The notes: generated by a model from the sequence alone, not told the origin. A stretch of 64,000 bases of DNA from Actinomycetota bacterium (GCA_003168255.1 PMSU01000109.1:1-64000); one strand, 5' to 3'; shown: positions 44,663 to 53,984, numbered from the stretch's first letter. Program-made: numbers and translations.

Positions 44663-44752
44663 GACGGTATGCCCTGAATGGCCGCCAAAACGCGGCCATC
44701 TCTTTTCCTACCTAAGTTGGGGTTTTTAGCTGGGGCGTGGCACCCTAGCAGG

Positions 44753-46000
44753 GTGAAGGGAACGCAAGGGCCAGGCGTGGCCCGCGCGGGCAACGTGCAC
44801 CCTAAAGGCAACCCGGCCGGGCAGACGGCGAGCAGCGGTGTCCAGGCCGAGACTGTGCAGCGTCTCGAGCGAGCCACCGGGGCGCTCGGCACTGCCGCCA
44901 TGGCGGCCATGGACGCCAAGCTGCCCTGGTTCGCCGCGATGTCCGCGGAGAACAGGTCGTGGCTGGGCCTGGTCGCCCAGGCCGGCATCGCAGCGTTCGT
45001 TGACTGGATTAAGCATCCCGAGCGCGCCAGGCCGGCGGTCACCGGCGAGGTGTTCGGCACGGCGCCGCGCGAACTCGCCCGCGCGGTCAGCCTCCAGCAG
45101 GCGGTGGAGATGGTCCGGGTCATCATCGACGTGGTCGAGGCCCGGGTGGATGAGCTAGCCGCGCCCGGCGGCCAGGCCAACCTGCGCGAGGCCGTGCTCC
45201 GCTACACCAGGGAGATCGCGTTCGGCGCCGCCCAGGTTTACGCGCGGACCGCTGAGGCCCGCGGCGCCTGGGACGCACGTCTGGAGGCGCTGGTCGTTGA
45301 CTCCCTTGTCCGGGGTGAGGCGGAGGAGGGACTGCACTCCTGGGCTTCGGCGCTGAGCTGGTCGTCTTCCCCGGTCGCCGTTGTCGCCGGCCGCGCCGAC
45401 GGAGACAAGGCTGAGCTGCTCATCGAGGATCTCCGGGTGATTGCCCGCAGGGCAAGGCTCGACCTGCTCGCCGGGGTACACGGCCATCGGCTGATCGTGG
45501 TCGTCGGCGGCGCTCCTGACCCGCTCGCCGCGGCGCGGCAGCTCGCCGGACGGTTCGGTCCCGGGCCGATCGTCGTCGGCGCCGCCGTGCCTGACCTCCA
45601 ATCCGCGACCAGATCCGCGCAAGCTGCCCTGGCCGGGCTGCGCGCCGCGCCTGCCTGGCCGGACGCCCCGCGCCCGGTCGATGCCGATGACCTGCTCCCC
45701 GAACGTGCCATCGACGGTGACCAGGTGGCACGTGACCAGTTGGTCCACGGCGTGTACCAGCTACTGCTCCGGGGCGGGCCGTCGCTGCTTGACACCGTGA
45801 CGGCCTACCTGGAGCAGGGGTCTTCGCTCGAGGCCACCGCCCGCATGCTCTTTGTTCACCCCAACACCGTCCGGTACCGGCTGCGCCGGGTCGCCGAGCT
45901 CACCGGCTACGCTCCCGCCGAAGGCCGGGGCGCCTTCGCCCTCTGGGTGTCGATCGTGCTCGGCCGGCTTGCGGCAAGGCCTGGCTTACAGGCAGCGTAG
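44753..46000 (+). CDS. fasR: FasR-like transcriptional regulator of fatty acid synthesis (PucR/CdaR type)
   Basis: The 415-residue protein has a large N-terminal domain and a C-terminal PucR-type helix-turn-helix: LEQGSSLEATARMLFVHPNT, then VRYRLRRVAELTGYAP. The Streptomyces FasR activates the fabD-fabH-acpP-fabF operon directly downstream; order and architecture match here. A GTG at 44753 is chosen; an upstream in-frame start is possible. The N-terminal domain probably senses acyl-CoA-type ligands. Confidence 0.88.
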   Translation: MKGTQGPGVARAGNVHPKGNPAGQTASSGVQAETVQRLERATGALGTAAMAAMDAKLPWFAAMSAENRSWLGLVAQAGIAAFVDWIKHPERARPAVTGEVFGTAPRELARAVSLQQAVEMVRVIIDVVEARVDELAAPGGQANLREAVLRYTREIAFGAAQVYARTAEARGAWDARLEALVVDSLVRGEAEEGLHSWASALSWSSSPVAVVAGRADGDKAELLIEDLRVIARRARLDLLAGVHGHRLIVVVGGAPDPLAAARQLAGRFGPGPIVVGAAVPDLQSATRSAQAALAGLRAAPAWPDAPRPVDADDLLPERAIDGDQVARDQLVHGVYQLLLRGGPSLLDTVTAYLEQGSSLEATARMLFVHPNTVRYRLRRVAELTGYAPAEGRGAFALWVSIVLGRLAARPGLQAA

Positions 46001-46004
46001 CCAC

Positions 46005-46036
46005 CTGTAGAGCACTTTTTTGTTGATAAGCTACAG
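46005..46036. promoter_or_regulatory. Candidate FasR binding site upstream of fabD
   Basis: CTGTAG at 46005-46010 and CTACAG at 46031-46036 form an inverted repeat with a 20-base AT-rich spacer. A third CTACAG occurs at 46085-46090. They lie in the 104-bp gap between fasR and fabD, where the activator would be expected to bind. This is inferred from symmetry and position only. Confidence 0.4.
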
Positions 46037-46104
46037 ACATGGGCCCTGAAAGTTCGTCGCATCCCGCATTCATATAGCGGGGTTCTACAGGGCAGTGTGG
46101 AGTA

Positions 46105-47403
46105 ATGCTCGTCATCGTCGCGCCCGGCCAGGGTGCCCAGGCTCCGGGATTCCTCGCCCCCTGGCTTGATCTGCCCGGGGTCGCCGCCCGCGTGGCAGCC
46201 CGGTCTGAGCTGGCCGGATGTGACCTTGCCCGGTACGGCACCACGGCCAGCGCCGATGAGATCAGGGATACCGCGATCGCCCAGCCGCTGCTGGTGGGCG
46301 CCGGGCTAGCAGCCGCTGAGGCGGCGTTTGGCGGGCTGCACCGGATGGCCCGCTACGCCCATGCGACCGCAGGTCACAGCGTCGGCGAGCTCACCGCGGG
46401 GGCGATCGCCGGAGTGCTCAGCGCCGACGACGCGCTGCGGCTTGTCCGGGTCCGGGGCAATGCCATGGCGGCCGCTGCCGCTATTTCGCCCACCGGCATG
46501 ACCGCGGTGATCGGCGGGGAGGAAGCGCAGGTGCTTGCCGCGATCAAGGCGCACGGGCTCACGCCCGCCAACATGAACGGCGCGGGCCAGATCGTCGCCG
46601 CGGGTACCACGCAGCAGCTGGCCGCCTTCGCCGCCAACCCGCCGGCCGGGGCACGGCTGCGCTCGCTACAGGTGGCTGGCGCGTTCCACACCAGGCACAT
46701 GACGCTCGCCGTGGATGCGCTGCGCAGCGCGGCCATGAGCGTCACCGTCAGCAGCCCGGCGATGACGCTGCTCTCGGACGCCGACGGCGCGGCAGTCCGC
46801 TCCAGCGGGGACTGGCTGGCCCGCATCGTCGCCCAGGTCAGCGCCCCGGTCCGCTGGGACGAGTGCATGGCGTCGATGGCCCGCCTCGGCGTGACGGCCA
46901 TCATCGAGCTGCCGCCGGCCGGCACCCTGACCAGCCTGGCCAGGCGGGTGCTGCCCGGAGTGGCGCTGCTCGCCCTGAAGACACCTGACCAACTGCCCGC
47001 CGCCCGTGCGCTTGCCGCCGAGCACGGGCCCACCCAGGACAGCGGGATGGCGCTGACCGGCCTGGACGGCATTGACGGCCTGGGTGACATTGACAGCACA
47101 GATGCCATGGAGGGTCATCACCCGGGCGCGGACAGCCACAGCCCCGAGTGGCGGCTGCTCGTCGCCCCGCTGGCAGGCACGTTCCGGGCCGGCTCGGCCG
47201 ACCATCCCGCCGTAGCGCCTGGCGCCTTCGTAGCCGCCGGAGCCGAGCTCGGCCTCATCGAGGCGCGCCACGACCGCCGGCCGATCACCCCGCCATGCCC
47301 TGGGGCGATCATCGAGTGGCTGGTCGAGGACGGGGATCCGGTCAGCGCAGGCCAGCCCATTGCGCGGTTGCAGCCAGAGACATCCGAGCAGAGGGCGATC
47401 TAG
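46105..47403 (+). CDS. fabD: Malonyl-CoA:ACP transacylase fused to a degenerate biotinyl-like domain
   Basis: The 432-residue protein has a normal FabD domain (residues 1-305) with the nucleophile in AGHSVGELTAG (Ser92) and the partner His in VAGAFHTRHM. It loads malonyl from CoA onto ACP. After an acidic linker a second domain (about 349-425) reads LLVAPLAGTF, then AVAPGAFVAAGAELGLIEAR and AIIEWLVEDGDPVSAGQPIA. That is the pattern of biotinyl/lipoyl carrier domains, but the EAMKM site is replaced by EARHD (386-390), so the modified lysine is absent. FabD is usually about 310 residues. Confidence 0.9.
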   Translation: MLVIVAPGQGAQAPGFLAPWLDLPGVAARVAARSELAGCDLARYGTTASADEIRDTAIAQPLLVGAGLAAAEAAFGGLHRMARYAHATAGHSVGELTAGAIAGVLSADDALRLVRVRGNAMAAAAAISPTGMTAVIGGEEAQVLAAIKAHGLTPANMNGAGQIVAAGTTQQLAAFAANPPAGARLRSLQVAGAFHTRHMTLAVDALRSAAMSVTVSSPAMTLLSDADGAAVRSSGDWLARIVAQVSAPVRWDECMASMARLGVTAIIELPPAGTLTSLARRVLPGVALLALKTPDQLPAARALAAEHGPTQDSGMALTGLDGIDGLGDIDSTDAMEGHHPGADSHSPEWRLLVAPLAGTFRAGSADHPAVAPGAFVAAGAELGLIEARHDRRPITPPCPGAIIEWLVEDGDPVSAGQPIARLQPETSEQRAI

Positions 47404-48372
47404 ATGCGGCTAGAGCACGGCACGGCGGGGGCGCGGATCCTGGCGTTCGGCGGATACCAGCCGGCCAACGAGGTCACCAACGATGACCTGGCCGCCACGG
47501 TGCAGACCAGCGACGAGTGGATCCGCAGCCGGATCGGCGTCGCCAGCCGGCGGATCGCCGGGCCCGACGAGACCGTCGCGGACATGGCAGTCGCCGCCGG
47601 CGGCAAGGCTCTAGCCGGGAGCGGCCTGTCCCCCGACGACATCGACCTGGTGATCGTTGCCACCTGCACGCCGGAGAGCCAGATACCGAACGTGTCCGCA
47701 ACCGTGGCGCACCGGCTCGGCATCACCGCGCCGGGGGCTTACGACCTGAACGCCGCGTGCGCCGGATTCTGCTACGCCCTCGCGAATGCCAGCGACTCGG
47801 TCCGCGCGGGCTCGGCCAGGCACGTGCTCGTGATCGGGGCGGAGAAGATGTCCGCGTGGCTGGACTGGACCGACAGGTCCACCTGCATTATCTTCGGCGA
47901 CGGCGCGGGCGCGGCCGTGGTGGGGCCGGTGACCGACCCGGAGCAGCCGCCGGGGATCGGCCCGGTCGAGTGGGGCAGCACCGGCGGCATGGCTGACAAG
48001 ATCCTTGTCGCCAACCGCACCTCGTTCATCTCGCAGCAGGGGCAGGCGGTGTTCCGGTGGGCCACTACCGAGCTGCACCCGGTCGCGAAGGCTGCCTGCG
48101 ACCGGGCCGGCGTGGCGCCGCAGGACCTGGCCGCGTTCATCCCGCACCAGGCGAACCTGCGGATCGTGGAATCAATCGCCCGCAAGCTGGAGGTGCCCAG
48201 GGAACGCGTCGCCGACGACATCGTTCATGCCGGGAACACCTCGTCCGCATCCATCCCGCTGGCGATGTCGCGGATGATCGAGCGGGATGAGATCGGCTCA
48301 GGCGAGCAGGTGCTGTTCCTGGGCTTTGGCGCCGGGCTGTGCTATGCGGCCCAGGTGATCACGGTACCCTAG
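47404..48372 (+). CDS. fabH: Beta-ketoacyl-ACP synthase III
   Basis: The 322-residue protein has the KAS III triad: Cys119 in NAACAGFCYAL, His in FIPHQANLRI and Asn in HAGNTSSASIP. It condenses an acyl-CoA primer with malonyl-ACP to start fatty acid chains; in actinomycetes branched primers are common. It begins immediately after the fabD stop codon, so translation is coupled. Confidence 0.96.
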   Translation: MRLEHGTAGARILAFGGYQPANEVTNDDLAATVQTSDEWIRSRIGVASRRIAGPDETVADMAVAAGGKALAGSGLSPDDIDLVIVATCTPESQIPNVSATVAHRLGITAPGAYDLNAACAGFCYALANASDSVRAGSARHVLVIGAEKMSAWLDWTDRSTCIIFGDGAGAAVVGPVTDPEQPPGIGPVEWGSTGGMADKILVANRTSFISQQGQAVFRWATTELHPVAKAACDRAGVAPQDLAAFIPHQANLRIVESIARKLEVPRERVADDIVHAGNTSSASIPLAMSRMIERDEIGSGEQVLFLGFGAGLCYAAQVITVP

Positions 48373-48441
48373 CCGCTCTCCGGCGGCCGCCGGAGAGCGC
48401 ACCAGGCGTTATGCCGATTACGACAAGGAGACGAAAGACAC

Positions 48442-48696
48442 ATGGCCATGACCGAGCAGGAGATTCTGGCAGGCCTCGGCGAGATCATCGACGAGATCGC
48501 CGGAGTGCCGGCCGACCAGGTGACGCCCGACAAGACCTTCATCGACGATCTCGACATCGACTCGCTGTCCATGGTCGAGATCGCCGTCGCCGCGCAGGAC
48601 AAGTTCGGCGTGGAGATCCCCGACGAGGAGCTCAAGAATCTCAAGACCGTCCAGGACGTCGTGGTGTTCGTGCAGCGTTCGGGCGTGTCCGCCTGA
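48442..48696 (+). CDS. acpP: Acyl carrier protein
   Basis: The 84-residue acidic protein has the phosphopantetheine site DDLDIDSLSMVEIAVAAQDK, with Ser41 the attachment residue. It carries growing acyl chains for FabD, FabH and FabF. It follows fabH by 69 bases and has AAGGAGA upstream of the ATG. Confidence 0.96.
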   Translation: MAMTEQEILAGLGEIIDEIAGVPADQVTPDKTFIDDLDIDSLSMVEIAVAAQDKFGVEIPDEELKNLKTVQDVVVFVQRSGVSA

Positions 48697-48754
48697 ACGC
48701 CGCGCCAGGCGCCGCGGGCAGGGCAGCGGACTCAAGCCGGAGGAGCTGATCTCA

Positions 48755-50002
48755 GTGGGCACAGACCAGGCCACCGTCGTGGTCACCGGGCTCGGCGCTA
48801 CGACGCCGCTCGGCGGTGATGTGGATAGCACCTGGCAGGCGCTCCTGGCCGGCCGCAGCGGAGTGCGTCCGCTTACGCAGGAGTGGGCGAAGGAGCTGCC
48901 CGCGCGCATCGTCGCGGCGGCCGTGGTCGATCCCGCCACCGTGCTCGACCGGGTGCAGGCCCGCCGCCTCGACCGCTGCGAGCAGTTCGCGCTCGTCGCC
49001 GCCCGCGAAGCCTGGGCCGACGCGGGGGCCCCGCAGGTGGAGCCGGAACGGCTCGGCGTCGCGGTATCAAGCGGCATAGGGGGCGTGGCGTCAACGCTCG
49101 CCGCCTACGACACGCTGAACACGAAGGGCTGGCAGCGCCTGTCGCCCTACACGGTCCCGATGCTCATGCCGAACGGTTCCGCCGGATGGATCAGCATCGA
49201 GCTCGGCGCGAGAGCGGGGGTGCACACCACGGTGAGCGCCTGCGCATCGGGCGCGGAGTCGATCGCGTACGCGATCGAGATGATCAGATCGGGACGCGCG
49301 GACATCGTGATGGCCGGCGGCACCGAAGCCGCCATCATCCCGCTGAACATCGCGGCCTTCGCCGCCATGCGCGCGCTGTCCACAAGGAACGATGAGCCGC
49401 AACGGGCATCGAGGCCGTTCGACAAGGGCAGGGACGGCTTCGTGCTCGGCGAGGGCGCGGCCATGCTCGTGCTCGAGTCCGCCGCGCATGCGTCCAGGCG
49501 CGGCGCGCGCGTGCACGCGGTGGCCGCGGGGTTCGGCTACTCCTCGGACGCGCATCACATCGCCCAGCCGGCCCCAGACGGCAAAGGGCTGGTCCGGGCC
49601 ATGACACAGGCGCTTGCCGACGCCGGGCTGTCCGCCGAGCAGGTCGTCCACGTCAACGCGCACGCCACCTCCACCCCGGCAGGTGACGTCGTGGAAGCGC
49701 AGGCCATCGCCGCCGCGCTCGGCGAGGCAGCGAGTGGGGCAGTGGTGTCGGCAACGAAGTCGATGACCGGCCACCTGCTGGGCGGGGCGGGCGCACTCGA
49801 GTCCGTCGCCGCGATCCTCGCGCTCCGCGAGTGCGTCGCACCGCCCACCACCAACCTCGACGATCTCGACGACGACATCGACATCGACATCGCCACTGAG
49901 CCGCGACCGCTACGACGCCGTGGCAGCGCGCCGATGGCGGCGCTGAACAACTCGTTCGGCTTCGGCGGGCACAACGTTGCGCTCGCCTTCGCCGCCGCAT
50001 GA
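48755..50002 (+). CDS. fabF: Beta-ketoacyl-ACP synthase II
   Basis: The 415-residue protein has the active Cys in VSACASGAESIAYAIEM and the two His residues in VNAHATSTPAGDVVEA and KSMTGHLLGGAGA, with the closing NNSFGFGGHNVAL. It elongates acyl-ACP chains. The GTG start follows GGAGGAG. Being single rather than paired with a chain-length-factor partner, it belongs to housekeeping FAS-II and not to an aromatic polyketide cluster. Confidence 0.95.
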   Translation: MGTDQATVVVTGLGATTPLGGDVDSTWQALLAGRSGVRPLTQEWAKELPARIVAAAVVDPATVLDRVQARRLDRCEQFALVAAREAWADAGAPQVEPERLGVAVSSGIGGVASTLAAYDTLNTKGWQRLSPYTVPMLMPNGSAGWISIELGARAGVHTTVSACASGAESIAYAIEMIRSGRADIVMAGGTEAAIIPLNIAAFAAMRALSTRNDEPQRASRPFDKGRDGFVLGEGAAMLVLESAAHASRRGARVHAVAAGFGYSSDAHHIAQPAPDGKGLVRAMTQALADAGLSAEQVVHVNAHATSTPAGDVVEAQAIAAALGEAASGAVVSATKSMTGHLLGGAGALESVAAILALRECVAPPTTNLDDLDDDIDIDIATEPRPLRRRGSAPMAALNNSFGFGGHNVALAFAAA

Positions 50003-50014
50003 AAAGGGGGGACC

Positions 50015-51460
50015 GTGACAGTGCTTGAGCACCCCATGACAGCGGCAGATCCGGCGCACCCGGATGCGGCACGCGATCCGCGCCAGCCCCGGGAGCGGCT
50101 CGGCGCGCTGTTCGACGCCGGCACGTTGCGCGAGATCACCCCGGCCGACGCCAGCGGAGCGCAGGCGGGCAGTGGTCAGATCGACGGGATGCCGGCGGTG
50201 GCGTTCGCAAGCGACCCCGGAGTTCAGGGCGGCGCGATGGGCACCTTGGGCTGCGCCGCGATCGTGGCCGCCTATGACGAGGCCATCGCCCTGGGCGCAC
50301 CGGTCATCGGGCTCTGGCATTCGGGCGGTGCCCGGCTGCGGGAGGGAGTGGAGAGCCTGCATGCCGTCGGCACCGTGTTCGCGGCGATGACCCGGGCCTC
50401 CGGCGTGGTACCGCAGATCTCTGTCGTGCTCGGCCCCGCTGCGGGCGGTGCTGCCTACGGACCCGCGCTCACCGACGTGGTGATCCTCTCCGAGGCCGGC
50501 CGCATCTTCGTCACCGGGCCTGACGTGGTGCGCAGCGTCACCGGCGAGGACGTGGACTCAGCCCGGCTCGGCGGCCCCGAGCCGCATAGCCGCCGCTCTG
50601 GCGTGGTGCACCTGGTCACGGCGACCCACGAGGAAGCACTCGCCCAGGCAAGGCGGGTGGCCGTGCTGCTCGGCCACCAGGGCACCCTGGTGCCGGCTGC
50701 GGCGCGCGCCGCGGACGCCAGCGGACCCGATCTGGCCGCCATGCTGCCCGACTCGCCGCGCCGCGCATACGACGTTCACCCGCTCGTGAACGGGCTGCTC
50801 GACGAGCCGGGATTGGAGCTGCACCCGAAGTGGGCACCGAACGTGGTGACCGAGCTCGGCAGGCTCGGTGGCCGCACCGTCGGGGTGGTGGCGAGCAACC
50901 CGCTGCGGCTGGGCGGGTGCCTGGACGCGACTTCGGCCGAGAAGGCAGCTCGCTTCGTCCGGATGTGCGACGCGTTCGGCGTGCCGCTGGTGGTCCTCGT
51001 GGATGTGCCCGGCTACCTGCCCGGGGTAGGTCAGGAGTGGGACGGGGTTGTCCGCAGGGGTGCCAAGCTGCTGCATGCCTTCGCCGAGGCCTGCGTTCCG
51101 CGGGTCACCCTGGTTACCAGGAAGGCCTACGGCGGTGCGTACATCGCGATGAACTCACGCGCACTCGGCGCGACGCGCGTGTTCGCCTGGCCGGACGCGG
51201 AGGTCTCGGTGATGGGCGCGGTCGCGGCGGTACGGATCCTGCACCGGCGGAAGCTGGCAGGCGTTCCCGCCGAGCGGCGGCACGAGGTCGAGGCCGAGCT
51301 CGCGGCCGAGCACGAGAAGGAGTCGGGCGGGCTCGCCCGTGCCGTCGACCTCGGCGTAATCGACGAGATCATCGAGCCGGGCCGGACTCGCGAGGCGATA
51401 GCCACCGCCATCGCCGAGGCGTTCCCGTCCCGCGGCGTGCACGGCAACATCCCGCTCTAA
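50015..51460 (+). CDS. accD6: Acyl-CoA carboxylase carboxyltransferase (beta) subunit, AccD6-like
   Basis: The 481-residue protein has both halves of the carboxyltransferase: GLWHSGGARLREGVESLHAV with VVLGPAAGGAAYGPALTDVV, and VPGYLPGVGQEWDGVVRRGA with RKAYGGAYIAMNSRALGATR. It transfers CO2 from carboxybiotin to acetyl- or propionyl-CoA. It is 12 bases after fabF; in Mycobacterium tuberculosis accD6 likewise closes the FAS-II operon. It must work with a biotin carboxylase/carrier subunit encoded elsewhere. Confidence 0.9.
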   Translation: MTVLEHPMTAADPAHPDAARDPRQPRERLGALFDAGTLREITPADASGAQAGSGQIDGMPAVAFASDPGVQGGAMGTLGCAAIVAAYDEAIALGAPVIGLWHSGGARLREGVESLHAVGTVFAAMTRASGVVPQISVVLGPAAGGAAYGPALTDVVILSEAGRIFVTGPDVVRSVTGEDVDSARLGGPEPHSRRSGVVHLVTATHEEALAQARRVAVLLGHQGTLVPAAARAADASGPDLAAMLPDSPRRAYDVHPLVNGLLDEPGLELHPKWAPNVVTELGRLGGRTVGVVASNPLRLGGCLDATSAEKAARFVRMCDAFGVPLVVLVDVPGYLPGVGQEWDGVVRRGAKLLHAFAEACVPRVTLVTRKAYGGAYIAMNSRALGATRVFAWPDAEVSVMGAVAAVRILHRRKLAGVPAERRHEVEAELAAEHEKESGGLARAVDLGVIDEIIEPGRTREAIATAIAEAFPSRGVHGNIPL

Positions 51461-51528
51461 GGTCTAACCCCGCCCGCTGTGCCCTGCCAGATATTCGACC
51501 CGATCCGGTGGAGCACAGCGCGCGGGTT

Positions 51529-52473
51529 TCAGTGCCGGGCGACCGATGCCCGGATCTTGTGCGTCGATCCGCGTGCTATCAGCTTGTACAGGTCTCGTTT
51601 GCGGGGTTCGTTGTAGATGATGAAGTCGTCGAACTTGTGGACTCCTCGTCTGCCGGCGATGGACGCGGCCGCGTCGCGGATCATTGTCAGTTGGCTGGTG
51701 GTCATCTCGGGAGCGCGTTCGTCGGGCTGGTAGGTGGCCCCGATCGGGTAGTCGCGGCCTGGCTGATTTGTCATTTCGACGTGGCAGCCGAGGACGTGCG
51801 TGACGGCGCGGCTCTCGGCGAACTTGACCATCCGGTCCAGGCTGGCCAGGAACTGCGGGAAGTCGTCCACGTACAGGCGGCCGGGAAGCACGGTGTCGCC
51901 GGTGAGCAGGAAGCCGCTCCACGGGTCGTAGCTGGTGATGGCCGCGCGATGGTGGCCGGGGCTGCCCGTTATCTCCAGCACCCGGCCGCCGAGGTCAAAC
52001 GTCACGACCTGATCCGGCCAGCCGGTAAACCCGAAAAACTGCCGCACGGCCTCGACCTCGCGGCTGACCACAGTCGTATCGGGCCGGCCAGCGAACTGGG
52101 CATCGCCGGCCACATGATCACCATGCCCGTGCGTGTGCGCCACGATCAGTTCGTATCGTTCGCGGGGGTGCCTGTCGAGCCATCCGGCGATGAGCAGGTC
52201 GACGGTGTCACGCAGCGGGAAGAGCTCGGGGTCGGCGGTGGCACCGGAGTCGAGCAACAGGGCCCGGTCGTTACCGAACAGCAGGTAGATGAACGGTGCT
52301 TCGTAATTCACCGACTTGCTCTGGCGCAGGATGGCGGTGTGCTCGTCGTAGAAGTGCACCTGAATCTTCGGATCGCCGGCGCGTCGCCTGGCGGGCGCGC
52401 CGTGAATCCACGTGACGTTCAGGGCGCCCATGGCGGGGGCCGCGGTCACGAAGTCGATCTGGCTGTCACCCAT
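51529..52473 (-). CDS. Metallo-beta-lactamase-fold hydrolase
   Basis: The 314-residue protein has the metal-binding motif VAHTHGHGDHVAGD, then EITGSPGHHRAAITSYD and FLLTGDTVLPGRLYVDDFPQ and THVLGCHVEMTNQPG. It binds two metal ions and hydrolyses an ester, lactone or thioester; the substrate is unknown. The ATG at 52473 has GAGG nine bases upstream. Its start overlaps the stop of the ArsR gene by eight bases, so the two form an operon. Confidence 0.88.
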   Translation of the reverse strand: MGDSQIDFVTAAPAMGALNVTWIHGAPARRRAGDPKIQVHFYDEHTAILRQSKSVNYEAPFIYLLFGNDRALLLDSGATADPELFPLRDTVDLLIAGWLDRHPRERYELIVAHTHGHGDHVAGDAQFAGRPDTTVVSREVEAVRQFFGFTGWPDQVVTFDLGGRVLEITGSPGHHRAAITSYDPWSGFLLTGDTVLPGRLYVDDFPQFLASLDRMVKFAESRAVTHVLGCHVEMTNQPGRDYPIGATYQPDERAPEMTTSQLTMIRDAAASIAGRRGVHKFDDFIIYNEPRKRDLYKLIARGSTHKIRASVARH

Positions 52474-53047
52474 CGGATGCATCCTCGCTGTCTGCTGAGT
52501 CAGGGTCTGGCAGCGGGGTCGCGGCCATGAAATACCGGACAGGCTGCTGCCCCGGCTGGAGCTGGCGGCCGCTGGCATGGGCGGCGAAGGGCGCGAGGAG
52601 CGCTATCCACTTCTCCTTGACATCGGCGGCATCCTCGGGGGACATGACAGCCATCGCGGTCACGATGCCTGCCTTGTGCTGCCACGCAGGGCTCGCGCCG
52701 TCCTGGCGTTCGGAGTAGTCAAGGATCGCTTGCATTTCCCGCTCGACCACGAGCCGTTCGATCTGCCTCCGGACTGCCGTGTCGCTTCCTTCCGCGATCT
52801 GCACCGTCAGCCGAGGATCGGGCACCCGCCAGCGCCGCTCGCGCCGGTCGGGTCCGGCCCCGGCGTCTTCCACGAACCCGTATTTGGCGAGCTGACGCAG
52901 ATGGAACGAGCAGCTCGCCTGCGAGGCGCCGAGTATGCGCCCGCAGTGGGCGGCCGTCGCCAGGCCCCCCGCGGCCAGCAGTGCCAGCAGGTCGAGGCGG
53001 AGCGGATGGGCCAGCGCCCTGATCGCCTTCGGATCGCTGATCTGCAT
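52466..53047 (-). CDS. ArsR-type winged-helix regulator
   Basis: The 193-residue protein begins MQISDPKAIRALAHPLRLDL and has CGRILGASQASCSFHLRQLA as recognition helix. A longer C-terminal helical domain (about 85-165) follows, as in ArsR proteins that respond to organic ligands rather than metals. It probably controls its own operon with the hydrolase. Two palindromes at 53052-53095 just upstream are likely operators. Confidence 0.85.
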   Translation of the reverse strand: MQISDPKAIRALAHPLRLDLLALLAAGGLATAAHCGRILGASQASCSFHLRQLAKYGFVEDAGAGPDRRERRWRVPDPRLTVQIAEGSDTAVRRQIERLVVEREMQAILDYSERQDGASPAWQHKAGIVTAMAVMSPEDAADVKEKWIALLAPFAAHASGRQLQPGQQPVRYFMAATPLPDPDSADSEDASDG

Positions 53048-53051
53048 ATGC

Positions 53052-53095
53052 CAAAGGGTACTTTGGGATCAGGGAGATGTCAAAGAGTCCTTTGG
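53052..53095. promoter_or_regulatory. Paired CAAAG/CTTTG operators upstream of the ArsR-type gene
   Basis: CCAAAGGGTACTTTGG at 53052-53067 and CAAAGAGTCCTTTGG a few bases beyond share CAAAG-N4/5-CTTTG symmetry. The second overlaps the 3' end of the dienelactone hydrolase gene. Position directly before the regulator start fits autorepression. Confidence 0.65.
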
Positions 53096-53820
53096 CTTCT
53101 TGGCGAGGTCTGCTCCCTGACCGGGAGGTGGCGCCGGAGGAACTCCTCGGTCCGCCGCCACGCCCGGGCGGCGGGCTCCGGCACGTAGAACATGGGGGCC
53201 TTCCGGTTATGGAAAGCGTGCCCAGCATCCTCTTCTACATGAATCTCGACGTTGCGGCGTCCTGCCGCCGCTTGCTCCGTCGAGGTGACCTGCTCGCGTG
53301 GAATGTATGGGTCGCTGCCGCCGAAGTGGAACTGGAGCGGGCTGCTGATCCGCTCCAGGACATCCAGGTTGCCCGGAACCGCCGAGCCGTAGAACGAGAC
53401 CACGGCATCCACTTCGGCCTGCGCCGCCAGGAAGAAGGCGATGGATCCGCCGAGGCAGAATCCGACGATGCCGATGCCGCCGCCGACCTCGGGCAGCGAG
53501 CGCAGCTGCTGTAGCGCGGCCGCAGCGTCGGCCACACCCTTATCGACATCGAAGCTGCCACCGAGCGCCAGTGACTCGGTCAGGCCCGCCTCGTCGTGAG
53601 CTGCCTGGTGGCCAGGCTTGAGTCGCCAGAACAGATCCGGTGCCGCCACCACGTAGCCAAGACCGGCCAGGTCCTCGGCGACCGCCCGGATGTAGTCACT
53701 GACGCCGAAGATCTCCTGAATCAGGAGCAGGCCAGGGCCGGTCCCGGCGGCTGGCAGCCACACGGTCAGGTCGAACGGCCCGTCCGGCGTCTGGACCGAC
53801 TCGACGCGTGCCTGCGACAT
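53080..53820 (-). CDS. Dienelactone hydrolase family protein
   Basis: The 246-residue alpha/beta hydrolase has the Cys nucleophile in IGIVGFCLGGSIAFFLAAQA, the Asp in FGGSDPYIPREQV and the His in EDAGHAFHNR. These enzymes open dienelactones or act as broad carboxymethylenebutenolidase-like hydrolases. It is upstream of the ArsR/hydrolase pair in the same direction, 32 bases away, and may be read into them. Confidence 0.9.
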   Translation of the reverse strand: MSQARVESVQTPDGPFDLTVWLPAAGTGPGLLLIQEIFGVSDYIRAVAEDLAGLGYVVAAPDLFWRLKPGHQAAHDEAGLTESLALGGSFDVDKGVADAAAALQQLRSLPEVGGGIGIVGFCLGGSIAFFLAAQAEVDAVVSFYGSAVPGNLDVLERISSPLQFHFGGSDPYIPREQVTSTEQAAAGRRNVEIHVEEDAGHAFHNRKAPMFYVPEPAARAWRRTEEFLRRHLPVREQTSPRSQRTL

Positions 53821-53984
53821 GGCTGCCTCCTCGTATGACGCCTGGCAGCTTAGTACTCATCAGTCAGGCTTCTTCAAGATCTCAAATGGCCCGCGCGTCC
53901 CGTCGCGCGCGCCCAACAACCACCATCTGTCCCAACTGCCCCTGGCGACACGTGCCAGTGCGCCCGGACACATCCGCGAGCTGA

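Noticed and set aside
46105-51460. Polyketide biosynthesis cluster
   Set aside because: A single KAS II with FabD, FabH, ACP and a FasR regulator is the housekeeping fatty-acid operon; no chain-length factor, cyclase or tailoring genes are present.
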